Positions 26,178 to 34,335 of a stretch of DNA of 64,000 bases are shown here, in pieces (positions within the stretch are counted from its first letter, which is position 1; each line of letters begins with the position of its first letter). Position numbers and translations under genes: made by a program. The stretch is from assembly GCA_025146135.1 (NCBI GenBank), contig CP102255.1, forward strand, positions 1,612,001-1,676,000, written 5' to 3'. The DNA comes from Anaerotruncus colihominis (GTDB taxonomy: Bacteria > Bacillota > Clostridia > Oscillospirales > Ruminococcaceae). The notes under the pieces were generated by a model. It ran no database searches. It saw only the letters and a program-made list of their open reading frames with translations, and had not been told where the DNA came from.

Positions 26178-26789
26178 ATGAAAAAATACGAGCTTACCGA
26201 GGAAACCACCAACATATTTGGCAAGACGCTGCACCGCATTAGGGCCACACGGGACTTTTCTAATGTACATGCTGGTGATTTAGGAGGATTTATAGAGGAT
26301 GAACGCAATTTAAGTCATGATGAGAATGCGTGGGTCAGCGGCAAGGCATTGGTCAGCGGCGAAGCGCGGGTCGGCGGCGATGCGTGGGTCTACGGCAATG
26401 CGCGGGTCGGCGGCGATGCGTGGGTCTACGGCAATGCGCGGGTCTGCGGCAATGCATTGGTCGGCGGCAATGCGTGGGTCGGCGGCAATGCATTGGTCGG
26501 CGGCAATGCGTGGGTCGGCGGCAATGCGCGGGTCTGCGGCAATGCGCTAGTCAAAGGCCCGCGGGACATATATTGGATATCCTGTATTGGTTCGCGTGAC
26601 GGTACGACAACATTTTTCCGCAATGCAAACAACGGCATCAGCGTATCATGCGGATGTTTTTATGGTACAATTGACGAATTTGCAGCCGCGGTTACAAAGA
26701 CGCATGGAGACAATGAGCACGCGCAGGCATACCGTCATGCGATTGAGATTGCAAAGCTGAGAATCAAATTGGAGGATGCCGAATCATGA
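26178..26789 (+). CDS. Hexapeptide-repeat (left-handed beta-helix) protein
   Basis: This 203-residue protein has three parts. Residues 1-45 are an N-terminal segment typical of phage proteins (YELTEETTNIFGKTLHRIRA). About 45-125 is a left-handed beta-helix of hexapeptides such as NAWVGG, NALVGG, NARVCG. The C-terminal part holds DIYWISCIGSRDGTTTFF and CGCFYGTIDEF. The fold is known from acyltransferases, but no catalytic histidine context is evident. AAAGGATT is nine bases upstream of the ATG at 26178. The repeat is unusually uniform at DNA level. Confidence 0.75.
   Translation: MKKYELTEETTNIFGKTLHRIRATRDFSNVHAGDLGGFIEDERNLSHDENAWVSGKALVSGEARVGGDAWVYGNARVGGDAWVYGNARVCGNALVGGNAWVGGNALVGGNAWVGGNARVCGNALVKGPRDIYWISCIGSRDGTTTFFRNANNGISVSCGCFYGTIDEFAAAVTKTHGDNEHAQAYRHAIEIAKLRIKLEDAES
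26322..26544 (+). repeat. 18-bp tandem repeat encoding hexapeptides
   Basis: About twelve units of 18 bases, built on GGCAATGCGTGGGTCGGC with few changes (gcgtgg, gcgcgg or gcattg; ggc or tgc). Some neighbouring units are exact copies, suggesting recent expansion. Confidence 0.8.
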
Positions 26790-27163
26790 CGACGAGCGAA
26801 GTATGCACACGTTACATAGAATCGGACAACCCGTATGGAGAGATCATGTTGATGGCAAGGCAAAGCGGCTGCAAGCCGAGCGAGATTATATACGTACTTA
26901 ACTGTTGTGGGCTTGAAACGCCAATGAATATTCCGGATGAATGCGAAGTTGTGGACAGGGTCAGAGACAAGGAACGCAGCCCTTGTGTTTTCACACCGGA
27001 GCTGGATGTAAAAATTATGGAGCTTAGAAACAGCGGACTGCTGCCGTCAAAGATTTCCGAACTGATAGGAATTGACGCCCGCAGGATATCGCGCCGCCTC
27101 CACACACTCAAGCGATGGCAAAAGTCCGGGAAGCCGGATTGTGCGGATACAGGGGGGGCCTAA
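26786..27163 (+). CDS. Hypothetical protein with C-terminal HTH-like segment
   Basis: This 125-residue protein overlaps the previous stop by four bases. The segment FTPELDVKIMELRNSGLLPSKISELIGIDARRISRRLHTL looks like a Myb/homeodomain-like HTH. No named family. Confidence 0.55.
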   Translation: MTTSEVCTRYIESDNPYGEIMLMARQSGCKPSEIIYVLNCCGLETPMNIPDECEVVDRVRDKERSPCVFTPELDVKIMELRNSGLLPSKISELIGIDARRISRRLHTLKRWQKSGKPDCADTGGA

Positions 27164-27164
27164 A

Positions 27165-27587
27165 GTGATCGAAAACGGAATGCTCGTTAACCAGACGGCG
27201 TATGATACGCAATGCCGGGAACCGAAAACAGTGCGCTGCGCCTGCTGTGGGGAAAACGTCCCGGAATATGACGCTGTGGAAATCCTGGGGCAGACGATAT
27301 GCGCGTTTTGTGAAGATGAATTCTGCGCGGCTCAATTCCCGGAACTGGGACAGGCGTATCTCTTAAAAAACGAATCGGAATACCTTCTATCAAGTTCTGA
27401 TCATGACGACGAACTCCTGTTTTATAACTGGTGGTTGAACAGCCTTATAAAAACGGATCGGCTGTGCGTCCTGAAAGATGCGTATCAGAAGGAAAAGGCC
27501 GCGCATGGGACGGGATACAGCGAAAGCCTGGAACGGGACTTCTGCATCGATGCGGGTGATTGGAACAAATTCGTAAAGGCTTATTAA
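27165..27587 (+). CDS. Hypothetical zinc-binding phage protein
   Basis: This 140-residue protein starts at GTG, six bases after a GGGGGG run. CACCGENVPEYDAV ... CAFCEDEFC near the N-terminus is a CxxC zinc site. The rest is acidic and helical. Function unknown. Confidence 0.55.
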   Translation: MIENGMLVNQTAYDTQCREPKTVRCACCGENVPEYDAVEILGQTICAFCEDEFCAAQFPELGQAYLLKNESEYLLSSSDHDDELLFYNWWLNSLIKTDRLCVLKDAYQKEKAAHGTGYSESLERDFCIDAGDWNKFVKAY

Positions 27588-27597
27588 GGAGGTCAAC

Positions 27598-28248
27598 ATG
27601 TTAAAGCCATTTTCGGAGCTGATCAGCCTGGACCTGGCGGCCTATATCAGCAAAAAACCAACATTCAAATATGACAGGGCACAAGGGAAATCCGTGCCGA
27701 CAGGGGAATATCTGGACTATTTGTCCTGGGCGGACGTTGTGATGCTTTTGTATGAAAACGGTGCGGAGCATGTACGTTATGATAACATCCCAAACGGACA
27801 GGGGCATCCGCTGTTCCTGTCAGAGGGGTCTGTGCCGGTCGTACGGGTATACGTGGAAATTGATAAGCAACGATATGAATTGACCTACCCGGTGATTGAC
27901 GGCAGCAAAGACATTAAGATGGACGCCCTCGTGCAGTCTGATGTACATAACGCCACACAAAGAGCGTTTGTCAAATGTGTGGCGATCAATACAGGGCTTG
28001 GACTGCCGCTTTGGCAGAAGGAGGAGCGCCAGACGCAGGCAGCCGCGCCAAAATTTGATGAATCGATGCACTCTATCCAGGTCTGCATTGACCGTGTCAA
28101 GAAAAAATATGGATTTGCGGTATCGAGCTATGGCAGTGAACGCGATGTTATAGACGCGTTGGGCCTGTCGCAAAAACAGCTTAAAACCATCTTTGAGGCT
28201 AGCCGAAATCTTGCCGTATTGGAAAGTAAGCTGGACCGTATGACATGA
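27598..28248 (+). CDS. Single-strand annealing protein (DUF1071-like)
   Basis: This 216-residue protein has the pattern YLSWADVVMLLYENGA ... VRVYVEIDKQRYELTYPVIDG ... DVHNATQRAFVKCVAINTGLGLPLW, which I associate with DUF1071/Sak-like annealing proteins of Firmicute phages. These anneal single strands during phage recombination, with the exonuclease that follows. AAGGAGG precedes the ATG. Confidence 0.7.
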   Translation: MLKPFSELISLDLAAYISKKPTFKYDRAQGKSVPTGEYLDYLSWADVVMLLYENGAEHVRYDNIPNGQGHPLFLSEGSVPVVRVYVEIDKQRYELTYPVIDGSKDIKMDALVQSDVHNATQRAFVKCVAINTGLGLPLWQKEERQTQAAAPKFDESMHSIQVCIDRVKKKYGFAVSSYGSERDVIDALGLSQKQLKTIFEASRNLAVLESKLDRMT

Positions 28249-28817
28249 TTCGCAATCAGGACAGGTCGGGATGGTTTGGAGCGTCGGATACAGCAATGGT
28301 CATGGGGAACTGGACAACGCAGACGTTCCGGTCCTGGTGGCTGGTGAAGCTTGGAACCATATCGGAGCATTTTTCGACGCGCGCCATGGAAATGGGGAAT
28401 CTTTTTGAAATCCCGATTATTCATGCGATAGAAGCCTTGGAGGGACGCAGAATCAAGTTGGGGAAACATCCAATCTATTTACCGCGGTACCGTATTCGCG
28501 CCAATTACGACGGCCTATGCAGCACGCTGATAGAGATTAAGACAACCAAAAAAATGTTTAAAAAAGTGCCGAAAGGATATTGGCAGCAATGTCAGGTGTT
28601 GATGTTTGCAGCGCGCCGGAAGCTGACGGAGCTATATGCGTATGAGCTGAACGATTTCGACTATGAAGCCCCCTATTTCCCGGAGATCGATCCGGGCAGG
28701 CTCCATCGGTTCGAGATCGCATATGACGACGCATTTATACACAGCGATTATCTGCCGCGTGTGGAAATCCTTGCACGGGCGCTGCGTGAAAGGAGGTATC
28801 CAATTGCGCCGGATTAA
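28245..28817 (+). CDS. YqaJ-type alkaline exonuclease
   Basis: This 190-residue nuclease of the PD-(D/E)XK superfamily has WFGASDTAMVMG at the start, then MEMGNLFEIPIIHAIE and the core ANYDGLC ... LIEIKTTK, with D and E-x-K as metal site. YWQQCQVLMFAAR follows. It would resect DNA ends for the annealing protein encoded just upstream; the two overlap by four bases. Confidence 0.85.
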   Translation: MIRNQDRSGWFGASDTAMVMGNWTTQTFRSWWLVKLGTISEHFSTRAMEMGNLFEIPIIHAIEALEGRRIKLGKHPIYLPRYRIRANYDGLCSTLIEIKTTKKMFKKVPKGYWQQCQVLMFAARRKLTELYAYELNDFDYEAPYFPEIDPGRLHRFEIAYDDAFIHSDYLPRVEILARALRERRYPIAPD

Positions 28818-29370
28818 ATTTGACGCAGCTAAATTTTGCATGGAAGGGATGGACGGATGGCTGATGCTGCGCGTCCCGACACGGTATAGGATGCCTGCGC
28901 GGGCGCTTGTGCAGGAGATCGCGCCCGACAAACTTTATGACGCGGAAATAAAGAGGCATCGACAAAAACGGTCGCTGGACGCCAACGCCTATTTCTGGCT
29001 GCTTTGCGGCAAATTGGCGGCTATTACCGGGATACCTAAAAACGAAATATATCAACAGTATATATGTGAAATCGGCGATAATTTTGAAATTGTTCCGGTT
29101 CGCAGCGACGCCGCTAAACAGTGGAAAAAAATATGGGAATCACGCGGGGAAGGATGGCTGTGTATCAGCCTGGGAACCTCAAAGCTGGCAGGATACATAA
29201 ATTTATGCTGTTATTACGGATCATCGACCTATGACGCAAAGCAGATGTCGAGGATGATAGACCTGATCGTACAGGACTGCAAAGATCAGGGAATTGAAAC
29301 GGCGCCGCCGGACGAGATTGCCCTGATGAAAGCGAGGTGGGCGGATGCACCGGATGACAAAGGCGTGTGA
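28804..29370 (+). CDS. NinB-like recombination protein
   Basis: This 188-residue protein starts at TTG 28804, with AAGGAGG seven bases upstream. The motif KRSLDANAYFWLLCGKLA resembles the NinB (Orf) family, which acts with SSB and recombinases to load on single strands. It overlaps the exonuclease gene on the left and the HNH gene on the right. Confidence 0.7.
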   Translation: MRRIKFDAAKFCMEGMDGWLMLRVPTRYRMPARALVQEIAPDKLYDAEIKRHRQKRSLDANAYFWLLCGKLAAITGIPKNEIYQQYICEIGDNFEIVPVRSDAAKQWKKIWESRGEGWLCISLGTSKLAGYINLCCYYGSSTYDAKQMSRMIDLIVQDCKDQGIETAPPDEIALMKARWADAPDDKGV

Positions 29371-29641
29371 TATCGCGCCGGAGGTCAAAGCGCAGGTATG
29401 GGACCGGGACGGCGGGTGCTGTATCTTCTGCGGCTCGCCGCATGCAGCGCCTAATATGCACTTTGTTCCGCGTTCGCACGGCGGTCTTGGAATCCCGGAA
29501 AACATCGGGACCGGGTGCATACGCTGCCATTCCATGCTGGACAACAGCGGTGACCGGACGGCGCTGCTTGCGGAATTTGAGGAGTATTTACGCGGCTTTT
29601 ATCCTGACTGGAATATAGAAAAATTGATTTACAGGAAGTGA
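29345..29641 (+). CDS. HNH endonuclease, small
   Basis: This 98-residue protein has an HNH domain: VWDRDGGCCIFCG, then HFVPRSHGGLGIPENIGTGC and CHSMLDN. GAGGTGGGCGG precedes the ATG at 29345, which overlaps the previous gene. Free-standing HNH proteins of this size occur in recombination blocks of phages. Confidence 0.8.
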   Translation: MHRMTKACDIAPEVKAQVWDRDGGCCIFCGSPHAAPNMHFVPRSHGGLGIPENIGTGCIRCHSMLDNSGDRTALLAEFEEYLRGFYPDWNIEKLIYRK

Positions 29642-29645
29642 CGGT

Positions 29646-30059
29646 ATGCTTAATAAAGTAATCCTGATGGGCCGGTTTACCGCAGACCCGGAGCTGCGCC
29701 AGACGCCGAACGGCGTTTCAGTGACGTCGTTTCGGATTGCCGTCGACCGGAACTTTAATTCCAAAGATGGAGAGCGGCAGGCTGATTTTATCAATATAGT
29801 CGCCTGGAGACAGACAGCCGAATTTATTGTGCGATACTTTGTAAAAGGGCAGATGATCGCGCTTGAGGGTTCCATCCAAACGCGCAGCTATGAGGACAAA
29901 AACGGAAACAAACGCATGGCTGTTGAGGTTATAGCGGAGCATGTGTGGTTTGCCGGGGGCAAAAGCGACAATGGAGCGTCCGCGCGTCCGTCCAATCCGT
30001 GTGCGGATACGACAGATTTTTTAGAAATTTCATCTGATTCAGATGACTTGCCGTTTTAA
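29646..30059 (+). CDS. ssb: Single-stranded DNA-binding protein
   Basis: This 137-residue protein has the OB-fold core MLNKVILMGRFTADPELRQT, FINIVAWRQTAEF and MIALEGSIQTRSYEDKNG. The C-terminus DDLPF is the classic acidic tail for partner binding. Part of the phage replication block. Confidence 0.96.
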   Translation: MLNKVILMGRFTADPELRQTPNGVSVTSFRIAVDRNFNSKDGERQADFINIVAWRQTAEFIVRYFVKGQMIALEGSIQTRSYEDKNGNKRMAVEVIAEHVWFAGGKSDNGASARPSNPCADTTDFLEISSDSDDLPF

Positions 30060-30114
30060 AGAAGAAAACAGCGGTACCAGTATTAGAATAAGGATTTACT
30101 AAGGAGGTAAGCTG

Positions 30115-31194
30115 GTGCCTAACAGAATTATTAAAGAAAGCATCTGCGAAAGCATTGGATTGACAAATTGTTCGGTATTTGCACAAGAACTTTATAAACG
30201 GTTGCTGACTTATGCGGATGACTATGGGAGATTCAACGCTGATACCATGATTATGAGGGCGCGTTTGTTTCCAAGAGAGTATGAGGCTATAACAGAGCAA
30301 GACATCATAGATGCACTGATAGATATCGCGGGTAACGGAAAAATATCATTTTATACTCCGACCGGGAAAAAGGGCATATATGGCGCGTTCCCAAACTGGG
30401 CGCAGCATGAACGGGTGCGCGATTCTAAAAAAAAGTGTCCAGAACCAGACGATACATCCATAAATGACTGGTATTTGAGAAGGTTTATATCTAAAGATAT
30501 GAAGCGGGCTGTTTTGGAGCGAGATAACATGAAATGTGCTGTCTGTGGAAAATACTTGACTTCATGCAAGGATATTGAACGATTCTTAAAGCTTGGACAG
30601 GGATTGTATCATATTGATCATATTGCTCCTGTATTGCAGGGCGGACGTGCTGCAATAGAAAATTTGCGGCTTATATGTCCTGAATGCAATCTCAAACGTA
30701 AGGGAGCGTTTACATTTGAGGCAATACTGCAAGAGATAAATAGTTCCGATTTCCCTGTTTTGCCGCAGATCGCCGCAAGTTGCGGCAAATTGCGGCCTGA
30801 ATCCAATCCGAATCCAATCCAATCCGAATCCAAATCCGAATCCAAAATTATGCGTGGAGCTGAAAGCAGCTCCACGCCGCCAGTCGCCGAATTGCCTTTG
30901 AATGACGGGACGGTTTATTCCGTTTCCGCGGAGCAGTGCCAAAAATGGGCGGGCCTGTACCCTGCTGTCGATGTGATACAGCAGCTTAGAGCTATGACCG
31001 GGTGGCTGGATGCAAATCCTACTAAACGCAAAACGAGACAAGGAATCGAGCGATTTATCAATGCATGGCTTGCAAAAGACCAAGACAGGGGAGGTGTACG
31101 GTATGCAGCCGATAGGGGGCACAATCAAATTTTCGGAGTTCCCGGAGGAACTGCAGGCAGAAATAAGCCGACGCTTGGCACTGTCCTTGAGTGA
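30115..31194 (+). CDS. Phage replication initiator with inserted HNH domain
   Basis: This 359-residue protein starts at GTG with AAGGAGG. Residues 1-110 are the winged HTH of phage replisome organisers (RIIKESICESIGLTNCSVF, YKRLLTYADDYGRFNAD). About 120-210 is an HNH-like domain (RDNMKCAVCGKYL ... HIDHIAPVLQGG ... NLRLICPECNLKRKG). A low-complexity stretch follows (PNPIQSESKSESK) and then the conserved C-terminal region (TGWLDANPTKRKT, GIERFINAWLAKDQD). It would bind the origin and recruit the loader encoded next. The HNH insertion is not part of most members. Confidence 0.75.
   Translation: MPNRIIKESICESIGLTNCSVFAQELYKRLLTYADDYGRFNADTMIMRARLFPREYEAITEQDIIDALIDIAGNGKISFYTPTGKKGIYGAFPNWAQHERVRDSKKKCPEPDDTSINDWYLRRFISKDMKRAVLERDNMKCAVCGKYLTSCKDIERFLKLGQGLYHIDHIAPVLQGGRAAIENLRLICPECNLKRKGAFTFEAILQEINSSDFPVLPQIAASCGKLRPESNPNPIQSESKSESKIMRGAESSSTPPVAELPLNDGTVYSVSAEQCQKWAGLYPAVDVIQQLRAMTGWLDANPTKRKTRQGIERFINAWLAKDQDRGGVRYAADRGHNQIFGVPGGTAGRNKPTLGTVLE
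30760..30843. other. Candidate phage replication origin (iterons)
   Basis: Inside the initiator gene, TTGCCGC, GCCGCAA, TTGCGGC, TTGCGGC stand at 30760-30796. AATCC then occurs eight times between 30800 and 30843 at 5-6 base steps. Phage origins often lie inside the initiator gene and carry such iterons. Confidence 0.55.
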
Positions 31195-31927
31195 CCGTTT
31201 GCAGGAAGATTGCGACCGGATGAACCAGCAGCCCGGAGAACTGACGGGATATAACTGCCCTATCTGTATGAACCGGGGATACACTTACGTTGTCAGGGGC
31301 GATGATATGGTGCAGCGCCAGTGCAGTTGCCTTGAAGTCCGCCGCAGCATGAGGCGTATCCAGAAAAGCGGTCTTGCCAATTTGCTTGAAGCATCTTCAT
31401 TTTCGGCATTTACCACCGATTACCCATGGCAAAAGACTTTGAAAGCTACCGCTCAAAAGTTTATTTCTGACTGCGAAAATGGGAAATGGTTTTATGTTGG
31501 CGGGCAGGTAGGGGCCGGGAAAACCCATATTTGTACAGCGATTGTCGGGAAGCTGCTGAATGAAGGGAAATCAGGGCGGTACATGCTCTGGCGCGATGAA
31601 TGCGTCCAGCTCAAAGCATGCAACAATGACGATGTAGAATACAATCGCCTGATTGCGCCGCTAAAGTCTGTTGACGTTTTATACATAGACGATCTGTTCA
31701 AGACGGGAAATGGAAAATTGCCAACAGATGCAGATATAAACCTTGCGTTTGAGATTTTGAACCACCGGTATATCAACAAGCGGCTGGTCACAATTTTATC
31801 AGGCGAACACACGATGGATGAGCTTATCTCCATCGATGAAGCGGTGGGGAGCAGAATATACGAAAGAACAAAAGGATACTGCCTGATTGTGCCGAAAAAA
31901 TTGGAATATAACTACCGTATGAGGTGA
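31103..31927 (+). CDS. DnaC-like helicase loader ATPase
   Basis: This 274-residue protein of the DnaC/DnaI family has an N-terminal zinc ribbon (CPIC ... CSC) and an AAA+ domain with Walker A GGQVGAGKTH and Walker B VLYIDDLF. It loads the replicative helicase at the origin bound by the initiator. The ATG at 31103 has GGGAGG eight bases upstream and lies in the end of the initiator gene. Confidence 0.88.
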   Translation: MQPIGGTIKFSEFPEELQAEISRRLALSLSDRLQEDCDRMNQQPGELTGYNCPICMNRGYTYVVRGDDMVQRQCSCLEVRRSMRRIQKSGLANLLEASSFSAFTTDYPWQKTLKATAQKFISDCENGKWFYVGGQVGAGKTHICTAIVGKLLNEGKSGRYMLWRDECVQLKACNNDDVEYNRLIAPLKSVDVLYIDDLFKTGNGKLPTDADINLAFEILNHRYINKRLVTILSGEHTMDELISIDEAVGSRIYERTKGYCLIVPKKLEYNYRMR

Positions 31928-32078
31928 AAAAGGAGCGAGAACAAGGAGCATTACGGGGCGCGGTTGAGCCATTGGTACGGAGACACCAACACGCTTACTA
32001 TCGACGCGGGCGGACTGTAAGCCCTTATTCGCTTCTACGAGACACACGACACAGATTTGGAGGGAACAGAGCATGGAT
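31928..32078 (+). pseudogene. Remnant of a gene from a conjugative-type element
   Basis: In the frame that follows the loader stop, the sequence reads EHYGARLSHWYGDTNTLTID then AGGL, a TAA, and ALIRFYETHDTDLEGTEHG. The two halves look like one protein C-terminus interrupted by a stop. No start codon is seen. It may be a decayed gene brought in with the next one. Confidence 0.4.
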
Positions 32079-33002
32079 GAAAGAACCTATTTCACCATCA
32101 ACGAGAGCAGCGCGAGAACGGCGCACAATATGATGTCATTCAGGGACTACGCAGACGGCAGTACCACGGCGGAATACCGCAGGGCGGCAGACCGGGCCTA
32201 TGACTTAGCCGACCGGGTAGCCGCAGGGAGCCCGGAGGAGGCAGAGAGGGCTTACAGGCTGGCGGCTCGATATGCGAAAAAGATGGCAGATTACTACAAC
32301 CGGGAGGCCAGTATTGGCATGATGTGCCCGTCGGTTATGATTTCCGGCGCAGGCAATTTCCCGGTCAGGAAGAAAGAGAAACAAGTAGCTGCATGGGAGA
32401 GAAATTACCAGTTCTACGAGGACACGCAGAAAATCCTCAGCAAGATAGAGAGCATTCTCAACGGCAGGGGTATTATCAAGTCGGACGACGAGAGAGCTGT
32501 CGAAAAGCTGGAAGAAAAACTGGAGGATATGAAAACCTTGCATGAGCAGATGAAAGCCGTAAACCGCGCTATCCGGCTCAAGGACACGGAAGCGGGCAAC
32601 GACGCGCTGCGGGAAATGGGCTACAGCGAGGAGGCCATCAAGGAGCTTCGTATACCGGACCTCAGTGGCAGGATTGGCTACCCGGAATACGCGCTCTCGA
32701 ACAACAATGCCAATATCCGCCGGTTAGAGGAGCGCATTAAGGGATTGAAAGCAATCAAGGAGAGGGGCGGCTCTGAGCAGGAATACAAGACATTTAAGGT
32801 CGTAGAGAACACGGAGGCTATGCGCTATCAAATCATCTTCGACGGAAAGCCGGAGCCGGAAGTCCGCGACCTGCTGAAAGGCAATGGCTTCAGATGGGCA
32901 CCGTCGCAGGGTGCGTGGCAGCGGCAGATCACCTCGAACGGCAGATATGCCCTTGACAAGGTTGTGGAAAAGCTGAAAGAGATGGAGGAGGCGGAACAAT
33001 GA
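32073..33002 (+). CDS. Hypothetical protein of mobile-element type
   Basis: This 309-residue protein, helical and highly charged, has a C-terminal domain with IIFDGKPEPEVRDLLKGNGF and RWAPSQGAWQRQIT. I recall this ending from large polyvalent proteins of Firmicute conjugative elements and phages. The role is unknown. GGAGGGAAC lies upstream. Codons are richer in G+C than in the neighbouring early genes, so it looks recently acquired. It overlaps the next start (ATGA). Confidence 0.65.
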   Translation: MDERTYFTINESSARTAHNMMSFRDYADGSTTAEYRRAADRAYDLADRVAAGSPEEAERAYRLAARYAKKMADYYNREASIGMMCPSVMISGAGNFPVRKKEKQVAAWERNYQFYEDTQKILSKIESILNGRGIIKSDDERAVEKLEEKLEDMKTLHEQMKAVNRAIRLKDTEAGNDALREMGYSEEAIKELRIPDLSGRIGYPEYALSNNNANIRRLEERIKGLKAIKERGGSEQEYKTFKVVENTEAMRYQIIFDGKPEPEVRDLLKGNGFRWAPSQGAWQRQITSNGRYALDKVVEKLKEMEEAEQ

Positions 33003-33361
33003 CGGCAAGCCAGACGGGAGGAAACCATTCGCTTCGCTCGGAGGAACGCAGAAAAGGGAGAGTTCCCAGTCCGGCAGAATTTGTAATGTTGTGGCTGGCG
33101 CCGACGACGCGGGATTACAAGGACGGAACGGCGCAAACATGCCGGAATGTGCCTGTAAACGGCCTGTTGGGACGCGCGGTTCATCTGTATCCCACACCAA
33201 TAGCTTCCGACTGGAAGAACCGGGGAAACAGGGATTACCGCAAAGGGCGGGAGTTCCAATTACAGACAGCGGTTGGTGGGAAGTTGAACCCGACGTGGGT
33301 AGAGTGGCTGATGAGCTTCCCCATCGGGTGGACAGACTTAGAAGCTTCGGAAACGCCGTAG
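32999..33361 (+). CDS. Stand-alone C-terminal domain of a phage DNA methyltransferase
   Basis: This 120-residue product has no catalytic motifs but ends with LYPTPIASDWKNRG and KLNPTWVEWLMSFPIGWTDL, which are typical of the end of phage DNA methyltransferase proteins. The start overlaps the previous stop and has GGAGG. It is either a truncated relic or an accessory protein. The last 70 bases are also read in another frame (see next entry). Confidence 0.5.
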   Translation: MTASQTGGNHSLRSEERRKGRVPSPAEFVMLWLAPTTRDYKDGTAQTCRNVPVNGLLGRAVHLYPTPIASDWKNRGNRDYRKGREFQLQTAVGGKLNPTWVEWLMSFPIGWTDLEASETP

Positions 33362-33426
33362 TCCCGCAGCAGTTTTATCCGATTTTTCAGGCAATTGCCG
33401 AAGTGGAAAGGAATGATCATAAATGA
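33262..33426 (+). pseudogene. Cytosine methyltransferase C-terminal relic (motif X) in an overlapping frame
   Basis: In the frame ending at 33426, the sequence reads WWEVEPDVGRVADELPHRVD and then RLRSFGNAVVPQQFYPIF. That is motif X (GNAVVP) and the usual end of a C5-cytosine methyltransferase. No catalytic part exists upstream in this frame. The stop overlaps the next ATG (ATGA), as though this was the original gene order. Confidence 0.45.
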
Positions 33427-33767
33427 GGAAAAGAAATCAATTCCTAATGAATGAACGATTAGGACGAACCTGCGATGAACGGATGCTGCCAAATATCAAA
33501 GAAGTAATTGCGGAGGCGCAGAGAAGGGTTGATCAACTGCATTCGATTTATGGGGATACAGCGCAATTAGGGAGCTTTGTTTCGAATTTACCTGGCGTTG
33601 GTTTTAATTCAGTGGTGCATTGTAAAGATTGCGGATATTATGAAACAGGAGAGGACAATTTGCCATATTGCCGCCATCCCGACAGCGGTAGATCAGAGCA
33701 TCCGCAACCAGACGATTTTTGCTCCTATGGGAAACGCAAGTGGGGAGATGATAAAAATGAAATCTAA
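33423..33767 (+). CDS. Hypothetical Cys-containing phage protein
   Basis: This 114-residue protein has a C-terminal zinc-type cluster (CKDCGYYETGEDNLPYCRHP ... DFCSYG) seen in many small Clostridial phage proteins. Its start overlaps the methyltransferase relic's stop. Function unknown. Confidence 0.6.
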   Translation: MRKRNQFLMNERLGRTCDERMLPNIKEVIAEAQRRVDQLHSIYGDTAQLGSFVSNLPGVGFNSVVHCKDCGYYETGEDNLPYCRHPDSGRSEHPQPDDFCSYGKRKWGDDKNEI

Positions 33768-33897
33768 ATGCATCAAATGCGGGGTAATAAAAGAAATTGT
33801 ATGTACTGTAGATGGGAACCCGTGGTGTGAGGAGTGTTTTGACAAAGCGTTGGGGCCAGAAGAAATCATCGAACTGAAAACCGGGATGGAGGAATAG
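33757..33897 (+). CDS. 46-residue zinc-ribbon protein
   Basis: The frame MKSKCIKCGVIKEIV ... CEECFDKALG has two CxxC pairs and GGGGAG upstream. It overlaps the previous gene by 11 bases. Confidence 0.6.
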   Translation: MKSKCIKCGVIKEIVCTVDGNPWCEECFDKALGPEEIIELKTGMEE

Positions 33898-33902
33898 GAG
33901 AA

Positions 33903-34073
33903 ATGGATTGCATTTTTTGCGGAGAGTGGTTCGTAAGTAGTGGAGATTCCACTATCTGTCCTCCTTGCGAGAGGGCGATGAAACGGTTAGGAATCAAAAT
34001 GTCCCCTGACCGCCTCCGCCAACTTGTGCAGGCGGAGAAGGATGACGAGGAAATGCGGGGTGATGAGGAATGA
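33903..34073 (+). CDS. 56-residue zinc-ribbon protein
   Basis: The frame begins MDCIFCGEWFVSSGDSTICP and has a second pair CPPC. It ends RLRQLVQAEKDDEE, which is echoed in the next gene. AGGAG precedes the ATG. Confidence 0.6.
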   Translation: MDCIFCGEWFVSSGDSTICPPCERAMKRLGIKMSPDRLRQLVQAEKDDEEMRGDEE

Positions 34074-34321
34074 TCAACCAAGACCTACAACGAGCCATTG
34101 GGCAGACAGCACAGATAGAGCCGTGGGAGATTATAAGTGGATACGATTTCGGCTGTATATTCTATGCAAACCGGAAATGCAATCTGGATGGTGATTTTTG
34201 TCCAGAAGGGCCAGGGTGTCCGTATGAATGCCACCCAAGCGATTCTGACCGCATTCGCGAACTTATGCAGGCGGAGAAGGATGGGCGGATCGTGTTGCTG
34301 CCGTATAAGCGAGGATTTTGA
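34070..34321 (+). CDS. Small Cys-rich phage protein
   Basis: This 83-residue protein overlaps the previous stop (ATGA). The centre has CIFYANRKCNLDGDFCPEGP followed by GCPYEC, and the end DRIRELMQAEKDGR repeats the end of the previous protein. Confidence 0.6.
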   Translation: MINQDLQRAIGQTAQIEPWEIISGYDFGCIFYANRKCNLDGDFCPEGPGCPYECHPSDSDRIRELMQAEKDGRIVLLPYKRGF

Positions 34322-34335
34322 GGAGGATTGTGAGA

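Noticed and set aside
26322..26544. CRISPR-like direct repeats
   Set aside because: The period is 18 bases without spacers, and it codes for hexapeptides in a good open frame.
26330..26599. Frames rich in MRGSAA or GQRRC repeats over the hexapeptide gene
   Set aside because: They are other-frame readings of the tandem repeat.
31924..32133. 69-codon frame after the helicase loader
   Set aside because: Arg-rich and without homology; another frame of the same bases reads like a decayed protein end.
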